The translations under genes were made by a program, and so were the position numbers. Source: Gelatoporia subvermispora B (Eukaryota > Basidiomycota > Agaricomycetes > Polyporales > Gelatoporiaceae). Taken from it: a stretch of DNA of 64,000 bases. Where the stretch lies: assembly GCA_000320605.2 (NCBI GenBank), contig KB445806.1, positions 167,500 to 231,499 of the forward strand. The letters are read 5' to 3'. Under the pieces are notes generated by a model that searched no databases, was not told the DNA's origin, and worked only from the letters and a program-made list of their open reading frames with translations. Numbering within the stretch: the stretch's first letter is position 1; each line of letters starts with the position of its first letter. Below are positions 23,304 through 35,055 of the stretch, in pieces.

Positions 23304-23659
23304 CAGCATGGCGATCCTTGCTCTTTGATGATAGGTACCACAACGAACGATTAAAGGAGCCCGTAGAACTTAGAATTGGGCTCAGAACCGTGACACAGTA
23401 AAGCGTTGTTTTGACAAGAGTTAGTGGCATGTAGATACGATATACCGTGAACCTGACTATCGCAAAAGCGATGTTGGCCACCTTGTTAATGGGGGAAGGC
23501 AGGTACCTGCACGTGGTTGGACGCGTGTGTGCTTCTCGGATGCGTCCGCGAGTCGCTAGCGACTGTTCGACTTCGACGGAGTATGTGACTAGATAAGAGC
23601 AGCCCCAGTTTGAGCCCTTGCTCTCCTCAGGATTGTGGCCGTTCCTGATACCGGAAGCA
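23304..23659. other. intergenic between AIG2-like copies
   Basis: No gene seen. It is the promoter side of copy 2. Confidence 0.4.
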
Positions 23660-24489
23660 ATGCCAGAGAAACATACAGCTTTCTTCTACGGTACTCTGAT
23701 GCATCCCAAGATTTTGCAAGGCGTGATACAGCGTCAGGGCAAAGACTTACAGATCTGCCCTGCTTTGCTCCTTGTGAGTGGGATTCCTTCTCGATGAGTT
23801 CTTTCACATATATGGAATGTAATCATCCTCTTTCATATACGTGGAAATGAGAACATGACCTCGAAACAGGGGCCGTGATATCTCGATTGTTCATCGAATC
23901 ATTAGCTGTGGCGTTCGTGATCGTCCACTGACTACTTATGTTGATCCCACTTAGGAACATACACGGCATCAAATAAAGGCGAGTTTCGTGTTGCCATCCA
24001 TATGCGATGGCACAGAAATGTTTACACTATGATCGAAACAGAATGAAGAATGCCCTGCTATGCTCCCTTACAAGAAGAGCCGTATGCTGTTCTCTAAGGA
24101 GTTGAAGGCGCGGCAACGCACTGTGCGCGGAACGCTTGTCAAAGGCTTGACCGACAGCGATATGGTGTTACTCGATCGATTCGAAGGAAAGGTGCGTCTG
24201 AGGATTTTGAACGCCGCTGATCGACTCAAGGTAGTATCTGCAGGCATATACACGCGAGAAGGCCCTAGCACATCCTCTCGGACCCTTCGAACCACTTTCG
24301 TCTTCTTCGTCCAATGATGTCCCTCTCGACCCTCCTCCGCTCCCGCCACTTGGCGAACTTCCTTCGCCTATCGAAGCACAGACGTACATATGGGCAGGCA
24401 AAATGCGCGATATTCGTCCTGACTTATGGGAGTATTCCGACTTTGTGCGCAATAATGCAGCGAAGTGGATCAGGGATGCAACCCGATAG
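23660..24489 (+). CDS. AIG2-like protein (copy 2, C-terminally truncated)
   Basis: Tandem paralog of the gene at 22369. Exons 23660-23773, 23955-23978 (same 24 nt micro-exon), 24042-24191 and 24244-24489 join to 177 aa. It keeps FFYGTLMHPKIL, PAMLPYKK, TVRGTLVKGL and LLDRFEGK and the YIWAGKMRDIRPDLWEYSDF segment. The second intron has a GC donor (AAG|GCGAGT). The residues after FEGK read AYTRE, so the Glu found at the catalytic position in copy 1 is replaced by Ala. Aligned with copy 1, one base is missing around 24480, which creates the stop after KWIRDATR and removes about 38 residues. The protein may be inactive or specialised. Confidence 0.75.
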
Positions 24490-26680
24490 CAGCAGGCCAT
24501 TTATGTGAGCTCAACAGCGTTGGAATTGCAGATATGATAGGCATAGAGAGAGGGACTAACAAAGATTGGAACACAGTGGTCGAAAAGGCAGTAACTTGTT
24601 ATAGTTCGCTCATAGGTACTGCCATGGGCTGCTTGGCACTTCACCTGCAAACCGAATTGCATTACTGGGAATAACATGTGAAAGCGTACCACCAGACTGT
24701 AAGCCAGAGAAACCAAACAAACATGTCTGAACTCGCCACACAAGACTCAACTGCCTCGGCGCCAAGAACAGAGGTGGTTGTTGGGGTTCGCCAGGGACGG
24801 TGAGACGGAAACTATGCTGTGCAGCCCCAGTGCCGGTGGGTGAGATCCGAGTGAACGTAGGGTGCCTGTTGTCCCAGAAGCATGGAGCTGTTGAGTGGTA
24901 CTCTGGACATGCTGACTATATGGAGTAAGGCGTTGACAACGGGGCGCATATCTGACCACTGTGGGGGCCACAGTTGGTTAGTCCACAGCATACATCGTGT
25001 ACGATGCCCGTGTCGGCGTGCCGAGGCTTGCGAATACTGACAGATGATCACCGAGGGGTCAGATTTACGAAAATACAAAAGCTTGATGTGCTCACCAAGA
25101 TCCCAACTACCACAGGGAGGCCAAACTGTGGCCCATCACAGTTTGAACTACGAAATCTGGGACTGTGGTAAATGCGCGAGCCCTCCGTTACGTCAACAGA
25201 GAACCTGCCTTCGGTGGGCTGTGGCGGCCGCAAGGAGCGGTGTGGCAATGCGTATGAGGGAGAACGTCGATAAAATGCTGAGGCGATCTCATGTTATGTG
25301 AGATGGGATTGATGGGGGATCGTATCAGAATGAGCTGGTATTTATACGCCCGCGACTGTTCGGCCACAGCGCTTGAATTGTGCCACACGGAACATTAATA
25401 GTGGCGGAGGCCGTGGTCACACTACGTCTATTGTCCCAAGCGGTCTCGCCTCAACCGAGTGGCGCTATGTCTGAGTAATACGCCTTCACTTATTCGTACT
25501 ATGCAAGTTATCCGGGGCTAACCAAGGACTCGGGTGCATGCGATCACGGCCCATTTCATCACAAAACGTTAATAAAAGCCTCTCAGGATCGAGTCTCTAT
25601 AATGGACGGGCTTTGGGAGTCCACATCCTAGCATTGCCGCATCAAAGGAAGGCAAAATGAACAAATAGCCGTCAAGGCCCTTAAGCTGTGGCAAACAACC
25701 GTCTCGGCTGCAAGTGACACGATCAGCCACTGCGAACAAATATTTGCACTGGTCGAGAGGCCAGTGGCTACATCATCATGCGTCGGACTTCGACACGCTA
25801 TCATGGTATGCCAGGCCCCACGACCTCGCAAGCGTGCACAAACAACATTCAACCTCGAAGTCGCATCTGACATCCCAATGGCCAACTCCCAGCAGAGCGA
25901 AGGATACGCGCCCCAGTGGCGGGCGCATCACGTCGGCAACCGCGGGTTTTGCAGTTCGCATGATCCTTTCCGCACGCATAACTCGAACCATGCACTCGGT
26001 ATGTTGGCATATCATAATGCATTTCATAGGACATAGTGCAGAAGGAGGCAATTAGGTAGCACAGAGTTCGTAGAATACTAGAGACAAGTAAAGCATACTG
26101 GTACAAGATATCGACCTACTAGCAAGCGCGCGAGCTATCATCAGCACACGACGATATACATATCACTGCACGCTGCAGCGCGCGCAAAAATGTACTGCGC
26201 GCCAAGCGAAAAAGCAAGAGCACAAAACTTAAAAGTTCGAGAGCCTAAGGGGGCGCACATGTCTGTCGGGGCCGGCGGACGGGCGGGGCTGTCGAGTGCA
26301 AGGTTGCAGGTTGATTTGGATGATGAACGCGGCGGCTCGAGCATCGGCATCGAGGTGGCTACAGGCCACGTTGGGTAGCTTCTCGCCATGGCCGGAAGCC
26401 ATCACGCTCGACCTGGTTGCAGCGCAGAATCCAGATGCAGAGTCCCACGTCCAAGTCCCGTGGCATGGCCTGGCGGTCGAGGCCGCCCAGGCCGCCGCGG
26501 CACCGTGCGTCCCTGAGCCCCGCACTGACCTCTCCAGCCCATGCATCGCCGTATCCGCCAGACGCAGTCCATGTGCGCAAATAACGATACCCCTCCAACC
26601 CTCAGCTTGTCGCGCGCTGGCCCACGTGTATCTTGAGCAGCGCGCTCAGCGCAGGGTATCTCTTTCCCTCCCTCCTCCCC
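24490..26680. other. long intergenic region, no gene seen
   Basis: This stretch lies between two convergent genes. Many open frames of 60-113 codons overlap on both strands around 25.7-26.6 kb, but none has a domain or plausible exon partner. The right part holds the transcription factor 3' UTR. Confidence 0.35.
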
Positions 26681-29600
26681 TCATGCAAACACCCTCTCCG
26701 CCGGCTTACTCTTGATTTCCCGCTCCACCTCGCGCACGTCATCCTCCGACGAGTCGTCGTCGACAATGTCCTCCCACCCAGCAGGGCCGAGCAGCGCACG
26801 CTTCGAGTTCTCAGGCCCGAGTGTCTGACTCGCCAGCCGCTTGAACGATGGACGATAACTCGAGCTCTCCTCGCCCGTCTCGCTCCCGCTGGTACTGCTT
26901 GTGCTGCCGACCGCCGTGTTCGACATCGATGAGGCCGACGGTGAGCGCATCTGTCCAGGTGGAGGCATCTGACCGTGGCCGTTCGGACCCTTTGCCGACG
27001 CTTGACCCTGGCCGGGTATCTGGAACTGCTGCGGGGGCGTCTCGCGGCCGAAGGCGTTTGCAAGCGTGGACGAAGTCGAGGATGAAGACGATGGCCTGTT
27101 AAGGAGGTCGTTCAACTTCGGACCGAGTCCCGGCGGCGGCACGACCGGGCTGACGCTTGCACTTTGACTCTGCTGACCAAGCTGGGCTTGCTGCTGTTGC
27201 GATTGCTGCCGTTCCTGTTGTTCTTGCAAGGCACGCTGGGCCGCATTACGCATCGCGGCGCCACCGGCGATCGTCCCGCGTCTCTTCGGGATCAGATTCA
27301 GCTGCAAAGGAGCCTTCCGCGCGAGGACAGCCTGCTCATAGCTCTTTAGATCTTCCGCCTCATGCAGCGTTGTACGCATGCCCGGCTGGGGACCCTGCCG
27401 ACCTTGTTGCTGGCTTTGACTCCTGCTTGATGGTGGCGGTGCCTGGAGCGAGAACGGTGGGGGTGGGGGATAATTCGCACCGAACTGATACGCTTGGGAG
27501 TTGTCGCCGAAGCGCGCATCGGCGGCAAGAAGCGGTGGCGTCTTCATGCTCGGGAGGCTCGCGACGCGCGAGTGGCGGCGCGATGGCGAGGGGCGGGCCG
27601 TCTGTCCTGCCGCGCCTTGTCCCTGGTTCTGGCCCTGCAAGTTCAGCGTGGGGAAGCCGAACGGGCCCAGGCCGGTGCCCGGTGTGGGTGTCTGCAGGGC
27701 AAAGTTGCCTGTGAGCGGCGTGCGCATGTACATCTTCCAGAACTCGCGCATCTCCCGCGTATCCTCCGAAGTGCGCTTGCCGAGTGCGGCAATTATGTCC
27801 TGCGTCGGCGTCTGCAAGTTGAGTCCGCTGAGGATGTTCTTCGAGGTACTGCTGCTATGTCCGTCGCCAGATACATCGCGGCCGTCCAGCTCAGAAAAAA
27901 ACTGCGGTCCGTCCGCGGAAAGGCCTGCCAGTACAGCAGGGTCATCAAGACTCATCAGTCCAAATGCGCTCGAGAACCCGCCTTCCCCTGTATCACCCGA
28001 GGCGTCTGTACCACTCCTCGAGCCATGGTGGCTGCCTGGGTGCGAGCCCGTGAGCCCGTAGTGCCCCTGTGACGATGCGGATGCCTGCGAAGGTGACCTG
28101 CCGTCCGAATCACGACCGTCGCTATCGGCGTCCATCCTGAAGGCGTACTGTTGTTGTTGCGTAGGGTGCGTCCCATACCCTACTCTCGTGCTCCCAAATC
28201 CGTCGCGCCCGAACCCCTCCCCCTCCGGGCGCCCCCCAAAATCCTGCTCCGCACGATGGCCATATGCGTCTGCGCGCTGTTGCGCATATTCGTCGGACCC
28301 CGCACGCGGCGCTTGAGCATAGCCGTCTGGACGATGGATCAAGTTGTCACGGTCGAGCGGAAGGTGGACACTGGAGCTACCTGCACTGCTAGGCACACTT
28401 GCGCTGTCTTCAGAGCGGTCTTCGCGTCGGCGCATACCTGTCAGCCCCGACCCGATGCCGGCTGCGCCTCCGAGTGCATATCCGGGGATGGCAGAGGGGA
28501 TGGCAGAACCCGCAAGCGTCGTTGGCACGGCTGTTCCTGGGAGCGTCGAAGGAACCGTCGTCGGGATAGTTGAAGACCAGACGCCCGTGTCGTATGCGCC
28601 GCTGACGGTGCGTCCAGGTGGGTGCGATTGCAACGTCGGCTCGCCGCCGGTACCGAGGTGCGGGCTTGTGTCTTGCGCCTGGGGGTGCTGGTTCTGGCCG
28701 GCATTCCACGCGCCGGAAAATCGCCCATAATCATACATGGCACTGTCTCCACCGTTTGCGGCAGTTGCAACGCCACCTTGCGAAAGCGCGCCGCTCGGCA
28801 AAACGCCTGCACGGTTTAGAAGCTCAGCCTGCGCACGATATCGAGCAAGAAATTCAGGGTTCATTCCTTGTGTGTTCACACCCGACAGGATCTGCGGGTT
28901 CGCCGCACCCCCGCCAAGCGTTGGTGTCAGACCCGTTGCTCCCGGAAGACCGGGAAGCGTCGGGTCAGCGGTGCCATATCCGTGGTACGTCCCCGTGCTC
29001 GGCGCGGGAAGAGCGTAGTCGGCGGTGTTGTATAGTCCAGGGAACGTGTACTGGTTCTGACCTGCTCCCTGGGCCAGGTTCGGCAGGCCGAGTCCATATT
29101 CATCCATTCCAAGGCGCATGCGGGCACCGGGGGCACCAGGCATAGACATGGACGCAAGCGGCGGAAGCGGGAGGGACGACGCCGCTGTCGGAGAGGGCGG
29201 GACTGGATGGCCAGGGCCCGCCGGCGCAGTCTGGCGGTGGAATTTAACGTAGGTGCAACGGCATTTTCGGTGTACGCATTTCGCTGCAAGCAGGACGACG
29301 ATGAGCTGTGAGTCATCCCAGACCGTGGCGTAGGAACTCACAACACGGATTGCAGCCATCACACGGCAAGCTGGATTGGACGCATTGATCACAGGCCTGC
29401 TTCGAGGTTGTGGCGCGAGATGCAGCGGCAGCACCCTTGCGCCTGTTCGGCGCAGTCGTCGTTGGGGGTTTCTCGGCAGCGTGGCACTTGTTTACGTGTC
29501 GCGAAAGCAGGTCACTACAACGAGTTCCAGAGGCGCGAGGGCGCAAAGCCGCGTGAGCACAGAATATCGCCGAATTGGGACAAGACGTACCTCCGCGCGA

Positions 29601-30354
29601 ACTGATCGCCGCAATGCTGACATTTGTATGGCCGGTCTCCCGTGTCTAGACGTGACAAGCATCAGGTTAAGTGACTAGTCCAACGACGATGCACATAACG
29701 AAGGGGAACGGGAAGCCGCGGTAGGGTTCACGATGGAACCGCGTCGAATGTGGCCGTGCATCATACCGCGCAGACGCTGGTCAGGCCTGGCCGACGCACT
29801 CGGCTCGTCGAGATGCAAAAAATACGACTGCAGCCGCGCTTGTGGCTGGATGACGCAGCTCTGACCGCTGCACCGCGTCAGGGATCGCAGAAGTACACGG
29901 AGGGCCCAATGGTCTCGGAGCCCTTCATAGGACCCTCCAGGAAGCTCGGAGGTAGACCAAGGCAGCGCGGAAGAGCCGCCGCGGATCTGGGGACGTCGTA
30001 GTCCCAGCCGTAGAGTGTCCTGCGTATGCAGGGCGTCTGCGCGAGGCCAGCATCCCCAGCGGCCGGTCGACCCACGGGCTCCCCCGACTCCACGGAGGAC
30101 CCGATCTCAATGTTTGTCGATCCTCTTGGCCGGTGCACACGAGAAGATGGGCGTCCGCGACGGAACGGCGGGGGTGGAGCGATGAGGAGAAAAGACAGGA
30201 GGCAAGGACTCACGGGAACGCATATGGCGGGCAACATGTTGTGGACGGGTGAACGTCGACTGGCAAACAGGGCACTGCGAGCAGGCAGGTGTTGGTCATC
30301 GCCATCGTCTAGAATGCTCGCTTGACGGGTACGCACCTTGTGGTCGCCGGCCAT
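26681..30354 (-). CDS. C2H2 plus Zn2Cys6 zinc finger transcription factor
   Basis: Nuclear DNA-binding regulator. Exons 30354-30337 (MAGDHK only), 30274-30214, 29645-29591, 29514-29342 and 29283-26681 join in frame to 969 aa. Two adjacent C2H2 fingers lie at the N-terminus: CPVCQSTFTRPQHVARHMRSH, split by an intron, then a TGDRPY linker and CQHCGDQFARR-SDLLSRHVNKCH. About 40 residues on comes a Zn2Cys6 cluster, ACDQCVQSSLPCDGCNPC-SKCVHRKCRC, again split by an intron, followed by TYVKFHRQ. This finger combination is known in dikaryotic fungi. The remaining ~800 residues are Gly/Ser/Gln/Pro-rich and probably disordered, with a short acidic tail (DDDSSEDDVREVEREIK). Target genes cannot be told; nothing shows that it controls the neighbouring genes. 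Confidence 0.9.
29646..30213 (-). other. 568 nt intron inside the zinc finger region
   Basis: It starts GTGAGT (30213) and ends GTCTAG (29646). It separates the two halves of the C2H2 linker region (RMRS | HTGDRPY), so the splice is well supported by protein continuity. It is much longer than other introns here. Confidence 0.65.
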
Positions 30355-30570
30355 CGCGCTGCACGATACGATGATCTGTTGCGGTGTTGGGGAAGCGGGT
30401 GCGGAAGTGGGGGTGGGTGGTGGACGGAGGAGAGGAGAATGGAGAAGTGGTGGTGGATACCCGAGGCGTTGTGGAGACGAGGATGTGGAGAGAGGAAGAG
30501 AGGACGTCAATGGTGGTGGTGGTGGTGTGGTGCAAACCCGGTCGGTGGCTGTCAGACCGACCAACTTTAG
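30355..30570 (-). promoter_or_regulatory. pyrimidine-rich leader of the transcription factor
   Basis: On the minus strand this stretch is strongly C/T-rich and includes a (CCA) run near 30512-30531 and CTCTCTTCCTCTC-like tracts directly before the start codon. That is typical of fungal 5' leaders and core promoters. The role is inferred. Confidence 0.5.
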
Positions 30571-31968
30571 CGGGACATGCAGCCCTGTGCGCGACCCCTG
30601 CGCCAGTTTGCCCAGCGTCTTCTAGCCCCCGTGCCCCGTGGGACTCTTGACGTCACCGCTTATTGTTTCGTTCATAACTCGTCTTGTCGTCGATATACTT
30701 GGTACAAAATTCGAACGTGATACACCCCACGCTGTGCGCAACCGTCTCCCTGCACAACGCCCGCCAAAGCCCGTTCCCGACGCCGTCTACATCGCCCGAG
30801 CCGCCGTCCAGGCCAGCGGGTTTCCGAGATAGGCAGGTGGAGCAGCGTCGCGATGACGCCATCATCTGCGCGCGATCGTGGCAGAGATCAGCCCGCTAAC
30901 ACGGCCAAACAGACGTCAAGACTCCCACGCCGCCAGCTGCAAGCAAAGAGAGGACGCACCTTGGCGCTGCGAGCGGCATGAATACCTCTGCGCCCGCCCT
31001 GCAAAGCAGCTGCTGTCAGCACCGCTCCCGCCATTACACAGAACCGTCGCCCCGGGTCCTTTCATCTCAGCGACCACGGGCACATCCGGGCCGAGCGTCC
31101 GCAGCACCCACCCCGTCTCGCACGCGCACCGCCTCCTCGACCACATGCGAGCAGACGCGCCGTGTGCATTATACGTGCCGCACCCCATCCAATGCGCTGG
31201 CTCCGAATCAAACGGCTTTCATAAATCTTGCCCCGCAGCCTGCACCCCCTCGCGCCAGATTCACATCGTCCCCGCCCGTCTCGCACGCTGTCCGTCCGGG
31301 GGTTGCTGCGCACACGAGGCGATCACTGGAGGTCAATGAACGCAGCGAGTCGCGCTTGTGCGATTCCGGCACAGACGCGGGCGCGCACGAAGCTCGACGC
31401 TGTCACCCCGAAATGAGGCGGCCCGCGTCGGGCCTGTGCTCACCCTCGTTGATCAACACCCTCTCTCTGACCATCCGTGACCATCTCTGTCCGTCCGAAG
31501 GTGCCCTTCTTCGTCAGCATCTTCTCACATCCACCGGCCCTTTTATCCCCCCTCGCACCTTTCCCGAATAGGCCCTCCTCCTGCCCAGCAACGTGAACAC
31601 CGGTTGCTGCGTTTCACCTCCTTCCCCGGAGCAACGCCCTTCGCGAGACGCTGCCCGTGACGCGTGCGCAAATACAATCTCCGATCATCCGTATAGCAGG
31701 CAGCCCTGCCATACGCACGTCGAGAGCCTTCTGAGCTCAATCTCCCGACCGCAGTTCGCATCACAAGCTCCGGCCACCAACCATATCTTCAGGGTGACAC
31801 CTTCAAACGCCCCGTGCGTTCTCAGCACATCACCTGTCCTTCCATCTCCCGGACAAACGCACAACCACGGAGAACATCGCGGCTGCCCAACCGAGCGACA
31901 AGATAACACGTCCGCAGTCACATCCTTCCGTTTATCCTCATACCGGACAGCGAATCGAGTCAGCCTTC
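30571..31968. other. long promoter-side region, no gene seen
   Basis: The sequence is upstream of the transcription factor and downstream of urate oxidase. Open frames of up to ~197 codons on the plus strand are low-complexity Ser/Pro/Arg translations of a C-rich tract and are not called. Confidence 0.4.
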
Positions 31969-32267
31969 TCAGGCTCGAAGGTCGAGGAACTGAACGAGGT
32001 GTATGAGCTCGTTCAAGCTCGCCTCCTTGTTGGGCGCTATGCCCGCCTGCTGCTCTCTGACAGCATAGCCAGCCCTAGGTGGCGTCCGTAAGGCTTGTAG
32101 GCGAGGAACTTGAACGAGGTGATAGAAGCCGCTTCGGAAGCCAGCGATAGCATCCATGGCGATGCTCGCGAAGAGACCAAACCCAAGAAGAACCGCAGAA
32201 CTCACGCAGCCGAGCGCGCATAGCCCGCCCGGGGCGACATGTGATGATGCACGAACATGACACGTAC

Positions 32268-33654
32268 CCTCCGTCTCCGACGTTATCCAGCCCCGCCCAG
32301 CGAAGATCTACCGGCACGTAGTGCTTGTTGGGCAGCCCGTACGACACCCGCTGGACGTGCGGCGCCTCCGCGAGCACGCGCTGGCCCATCTTGTACAGCG
32401 TCGCCTGTATATGATCCGTAGATCGTAGGTGACAAAGTCATCATCATCAATCATAATTTAGGGTGAGTGTCTTGTCGAATTTGTATCGCTGATGCACGCA
32501 CCTGCACGCTCGCGCTATCATCCGTCGCGAACACCTCTAGCGTTGCCTTGCGCGCTAGGGCTGCGATGTTCACCCCGTCCCAAGGCGTCCCCGCACCGCT
32601 CTCCTGTGCTCCCAGTACAAATTCTCGGGAAAGCGTCTCTTTGACAAACGTTGCCAGCGCTTGCTTGTCACCCACAACAGAGGCCGGAAGAGGGTTGAGC
32701 ACCGGGATGGGTGAAAACTCCCAACGAGCGTCCACTGCAGTCGAGAAGACCCGGTCAGTCGCTGGCACGAGCGTCGTGTACTCATCCGTGACAAATCCGT
32801 GAAACGCGGAACCGGTCGACTTGAGCACTGCGCATACACGGACTAATCAGCGCGCATATATCAAGATGGTTAGCATGCAGACCACGCACCAAGCAAGTCC
32901 GAGATGCCGCTCGTGACTTTCGCAACGATATTTCCCAGTCCCTTAGTGGCGTCAACCTCTACATTGGTGATGCGCTTGTCATCACCGTCGCGCCAGAATG
33001 AGTGCGGATGTTCCGTGGTCTCCGTTGCACCACTGCCCGGAACGGCTACGCGCGCCCAACGGAGCTGCTCGACCGTGATGAACGCCTTGCGAAGGTGCGC
33101 ATAGCGCGCGAGGAGGAATGTTCCAAGATGCAGTGCGAAACGTTCCGGGTGAAGAATGTGCGGAGAAGTCTTAGCTAGAACTAAGTGATAGTGCAAGATG
33201 TGGGTCAGGCAAACGATGGCACGACATGATCATAAGATAGACGCACAGTAGGTGATGTTCTTGACTAGAGGGAGGCAAGGGGAGGTATGTTAGCAGCTAG
33301 GTACCATCTTGGGGGTAGACACATACTGGAGTCGGTCGCTACTACAACAGAGTTGTCCGCCTCAGTGTAGCTGGATATATGCGTCAGTAATACGGTCTCT
33401 TCGATGTTGGGTGTATGCACGCCATCAGCTAAGTGCTTGTATGCTCTCCTTATACCCTCTCTCCACGAAATGACGCGCATATACCCATCTGAACTGTGGC
33501 ACACGACTCACCTGACATCAATTTCGCCCTCGACGAGTGCACAGACGTTGTACTCAACGATCTGGTGCCACGCCCCCTCGCGCACAACGCGCAGCACGCG
33601 TACCTTGTCCTTTCCGTAGCGCGCACGCTCGAGGAATCCGGGGTCGTTCGACAT
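32268..33654 (-). CDS. UOX: urate oxidase (uricase)
   Basis: Peroxisomal purine-degradation enzyme oxidising urate to 5-hydroxyisourate. Exons 33654-33512, 33370-33327, 33264-33247 (18 nt), 33180-32890, 32827-32502 and 32404-32268 join in frame. Conserved blocks: ARYGKDKVRVLRV, VEGEIDV-SYTEADNSVVVATDS, IKNITY, HPHSFWRDGDDKR, VLKSTGSAFHGFVTDEYTTL, DDSASVQATLYKM and YGLPNKHYVPVDLRW. These cover both T-fold halves and the urate-binding residues. The model reaches GLDNVGDGG; the last ~20 residues (family pattern EVF.P...P.GLI..TV) could not be placed securely. A perfect donor GTACGT follows at 32267, and the final exon should lie within about 31969-32220. Length so far is about 319 aa against about 300-330 in the family. 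Confidence 0.9.
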
Positions 33655-35055
33655 GCTGTATCTAGGAATAACTCAGGAGCTCTAAGCTCAGATCGCAAAG
33701 CAAGCTGGAGTGGTGGGCGATGGTCCCGAGAATGTGCACTCAGGAGGTGCGAACGCACCCCGCGCTGCTGCGATGACTCGCTCTTATCCCCCGCAGTGGG
33801 AGCCCCGTCCCCGGCTGGGCAAGGCTGGATCGACGGCGGGCCCGGGGACAAGCGATGGCGGCATGTGGGGATGCCGCAGTTCCTGAGATAAGATAGGAGC
33901 ACGGAAGGCGGCAAATGGGAAGTCGACATAATGAAATTGGGCGCTTGTGCGCCCTGGAGGTACAGCGATGCGCGGATGTCGAGTTAGAATGTGAGATCGG
34001 GAAGGTGAGGGTTGAGGAACAGTTTCGGTGGTCGTGTTGGACGAGTCTTGTTGTTAAACTCCCAATATGTTGCCATTTCAGCTTCAGCAGCTTTCCGCGT
34101 TACTTCTGTGTGCGCTGAGGGAGATGTCTGGATCACGTGATGAGCGCGTTCGGCACGTTCGATTCTGACGAGCCTGACGAGCCGATCAGGACGTCTCGGC
34201 CTTCTTCGACAACATGCTCTTCGAGTCTCGACGCTCGCAATTTGTCTAGGATCGAGCTCGGTCGAGTCTGTTACTTGAACGCATTGACGGTGTCTGACTT
34301 AACTGGCCTGGGTCATTGTTGCATCCCGGTGATCTGCTCAATCCCCCCATCAACCAAACCCTGGGCGCATTCGGAATGAAGCTGCGAGTGGTATGTTGAA
34401 CTTGTTGCTAAGATGATATATGCGTTTTAGGATCTTCTCATCCGTGGAATACCAAATACATTGTCTATGACATCTTTCCAGCTCCTGCATGGTGCAGACT
34501 CTGAGCAGGGTTGGTCGTTATGATGTTCACCTGGTAATCAGGCCACCAAATTGGCCGCATGAGTTGTCTACTCTGAACTGGCTGGCCTAGCCTTGGATTT
34601 GGCTTTCCACATCTGGTATCTTCCTGTTGCCGTGCGCAACATTCACCCCCGCATTATGTCCTCGCATCCTGCCATCAAGTATGACGCATGTGAAGACCGG
34701 CAATGCATCCTGCCCGGCGACCTTACAATAATCCAATCTATCTTCCCAGCCTGTCCAGGACAGCGCAAGGCCTCCAAAGGCCCGGCGGCATGGAGGATGC
34801 CGCTCTCTTTTTGCGTAAGCCGATATATGTCATCCCTATTCTGGGCGGTACCGTGGGTCCAGTACGACCAGATCGCTCAGGGACCAGTCTGCCAAGCGGG
34901 CATAGAGAGGTTGTATTCATGTCTTGTGTACGCCAAGAGCGACATGAATTACTATTTTATACGACGCACTCCGAAGGATCTTTGCCTCCTGGACTCCCCA
35001 CTTAGAGGTAGCACTACTGAAGCAGGCAGCCATCCTCACAACTGTACATTATTGG
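33655..35055. other. intergenic between urate oxidase and VTT-1
   Basis: This region is the shared divergent promoter space. A 205-codon plus-strand frame (34593-35210) runs into the first exon of VTT-1 in another frame and is treated as chance. No other gene seen. Confidence 0.4.

Noticed and set aside
25628..26106. Overlapping frames of 85-113 codons on both strands
   Set aside because: No family resemblance and mutually overlapping; typical chance frames in GC-balanced DNA.
30600..31970. Long Ser/Pro/Arg-rich frames on both strands
   Set aside because: They are translations of a C/T-rich tract upstream of the transcription factor, without exon partners or domains.
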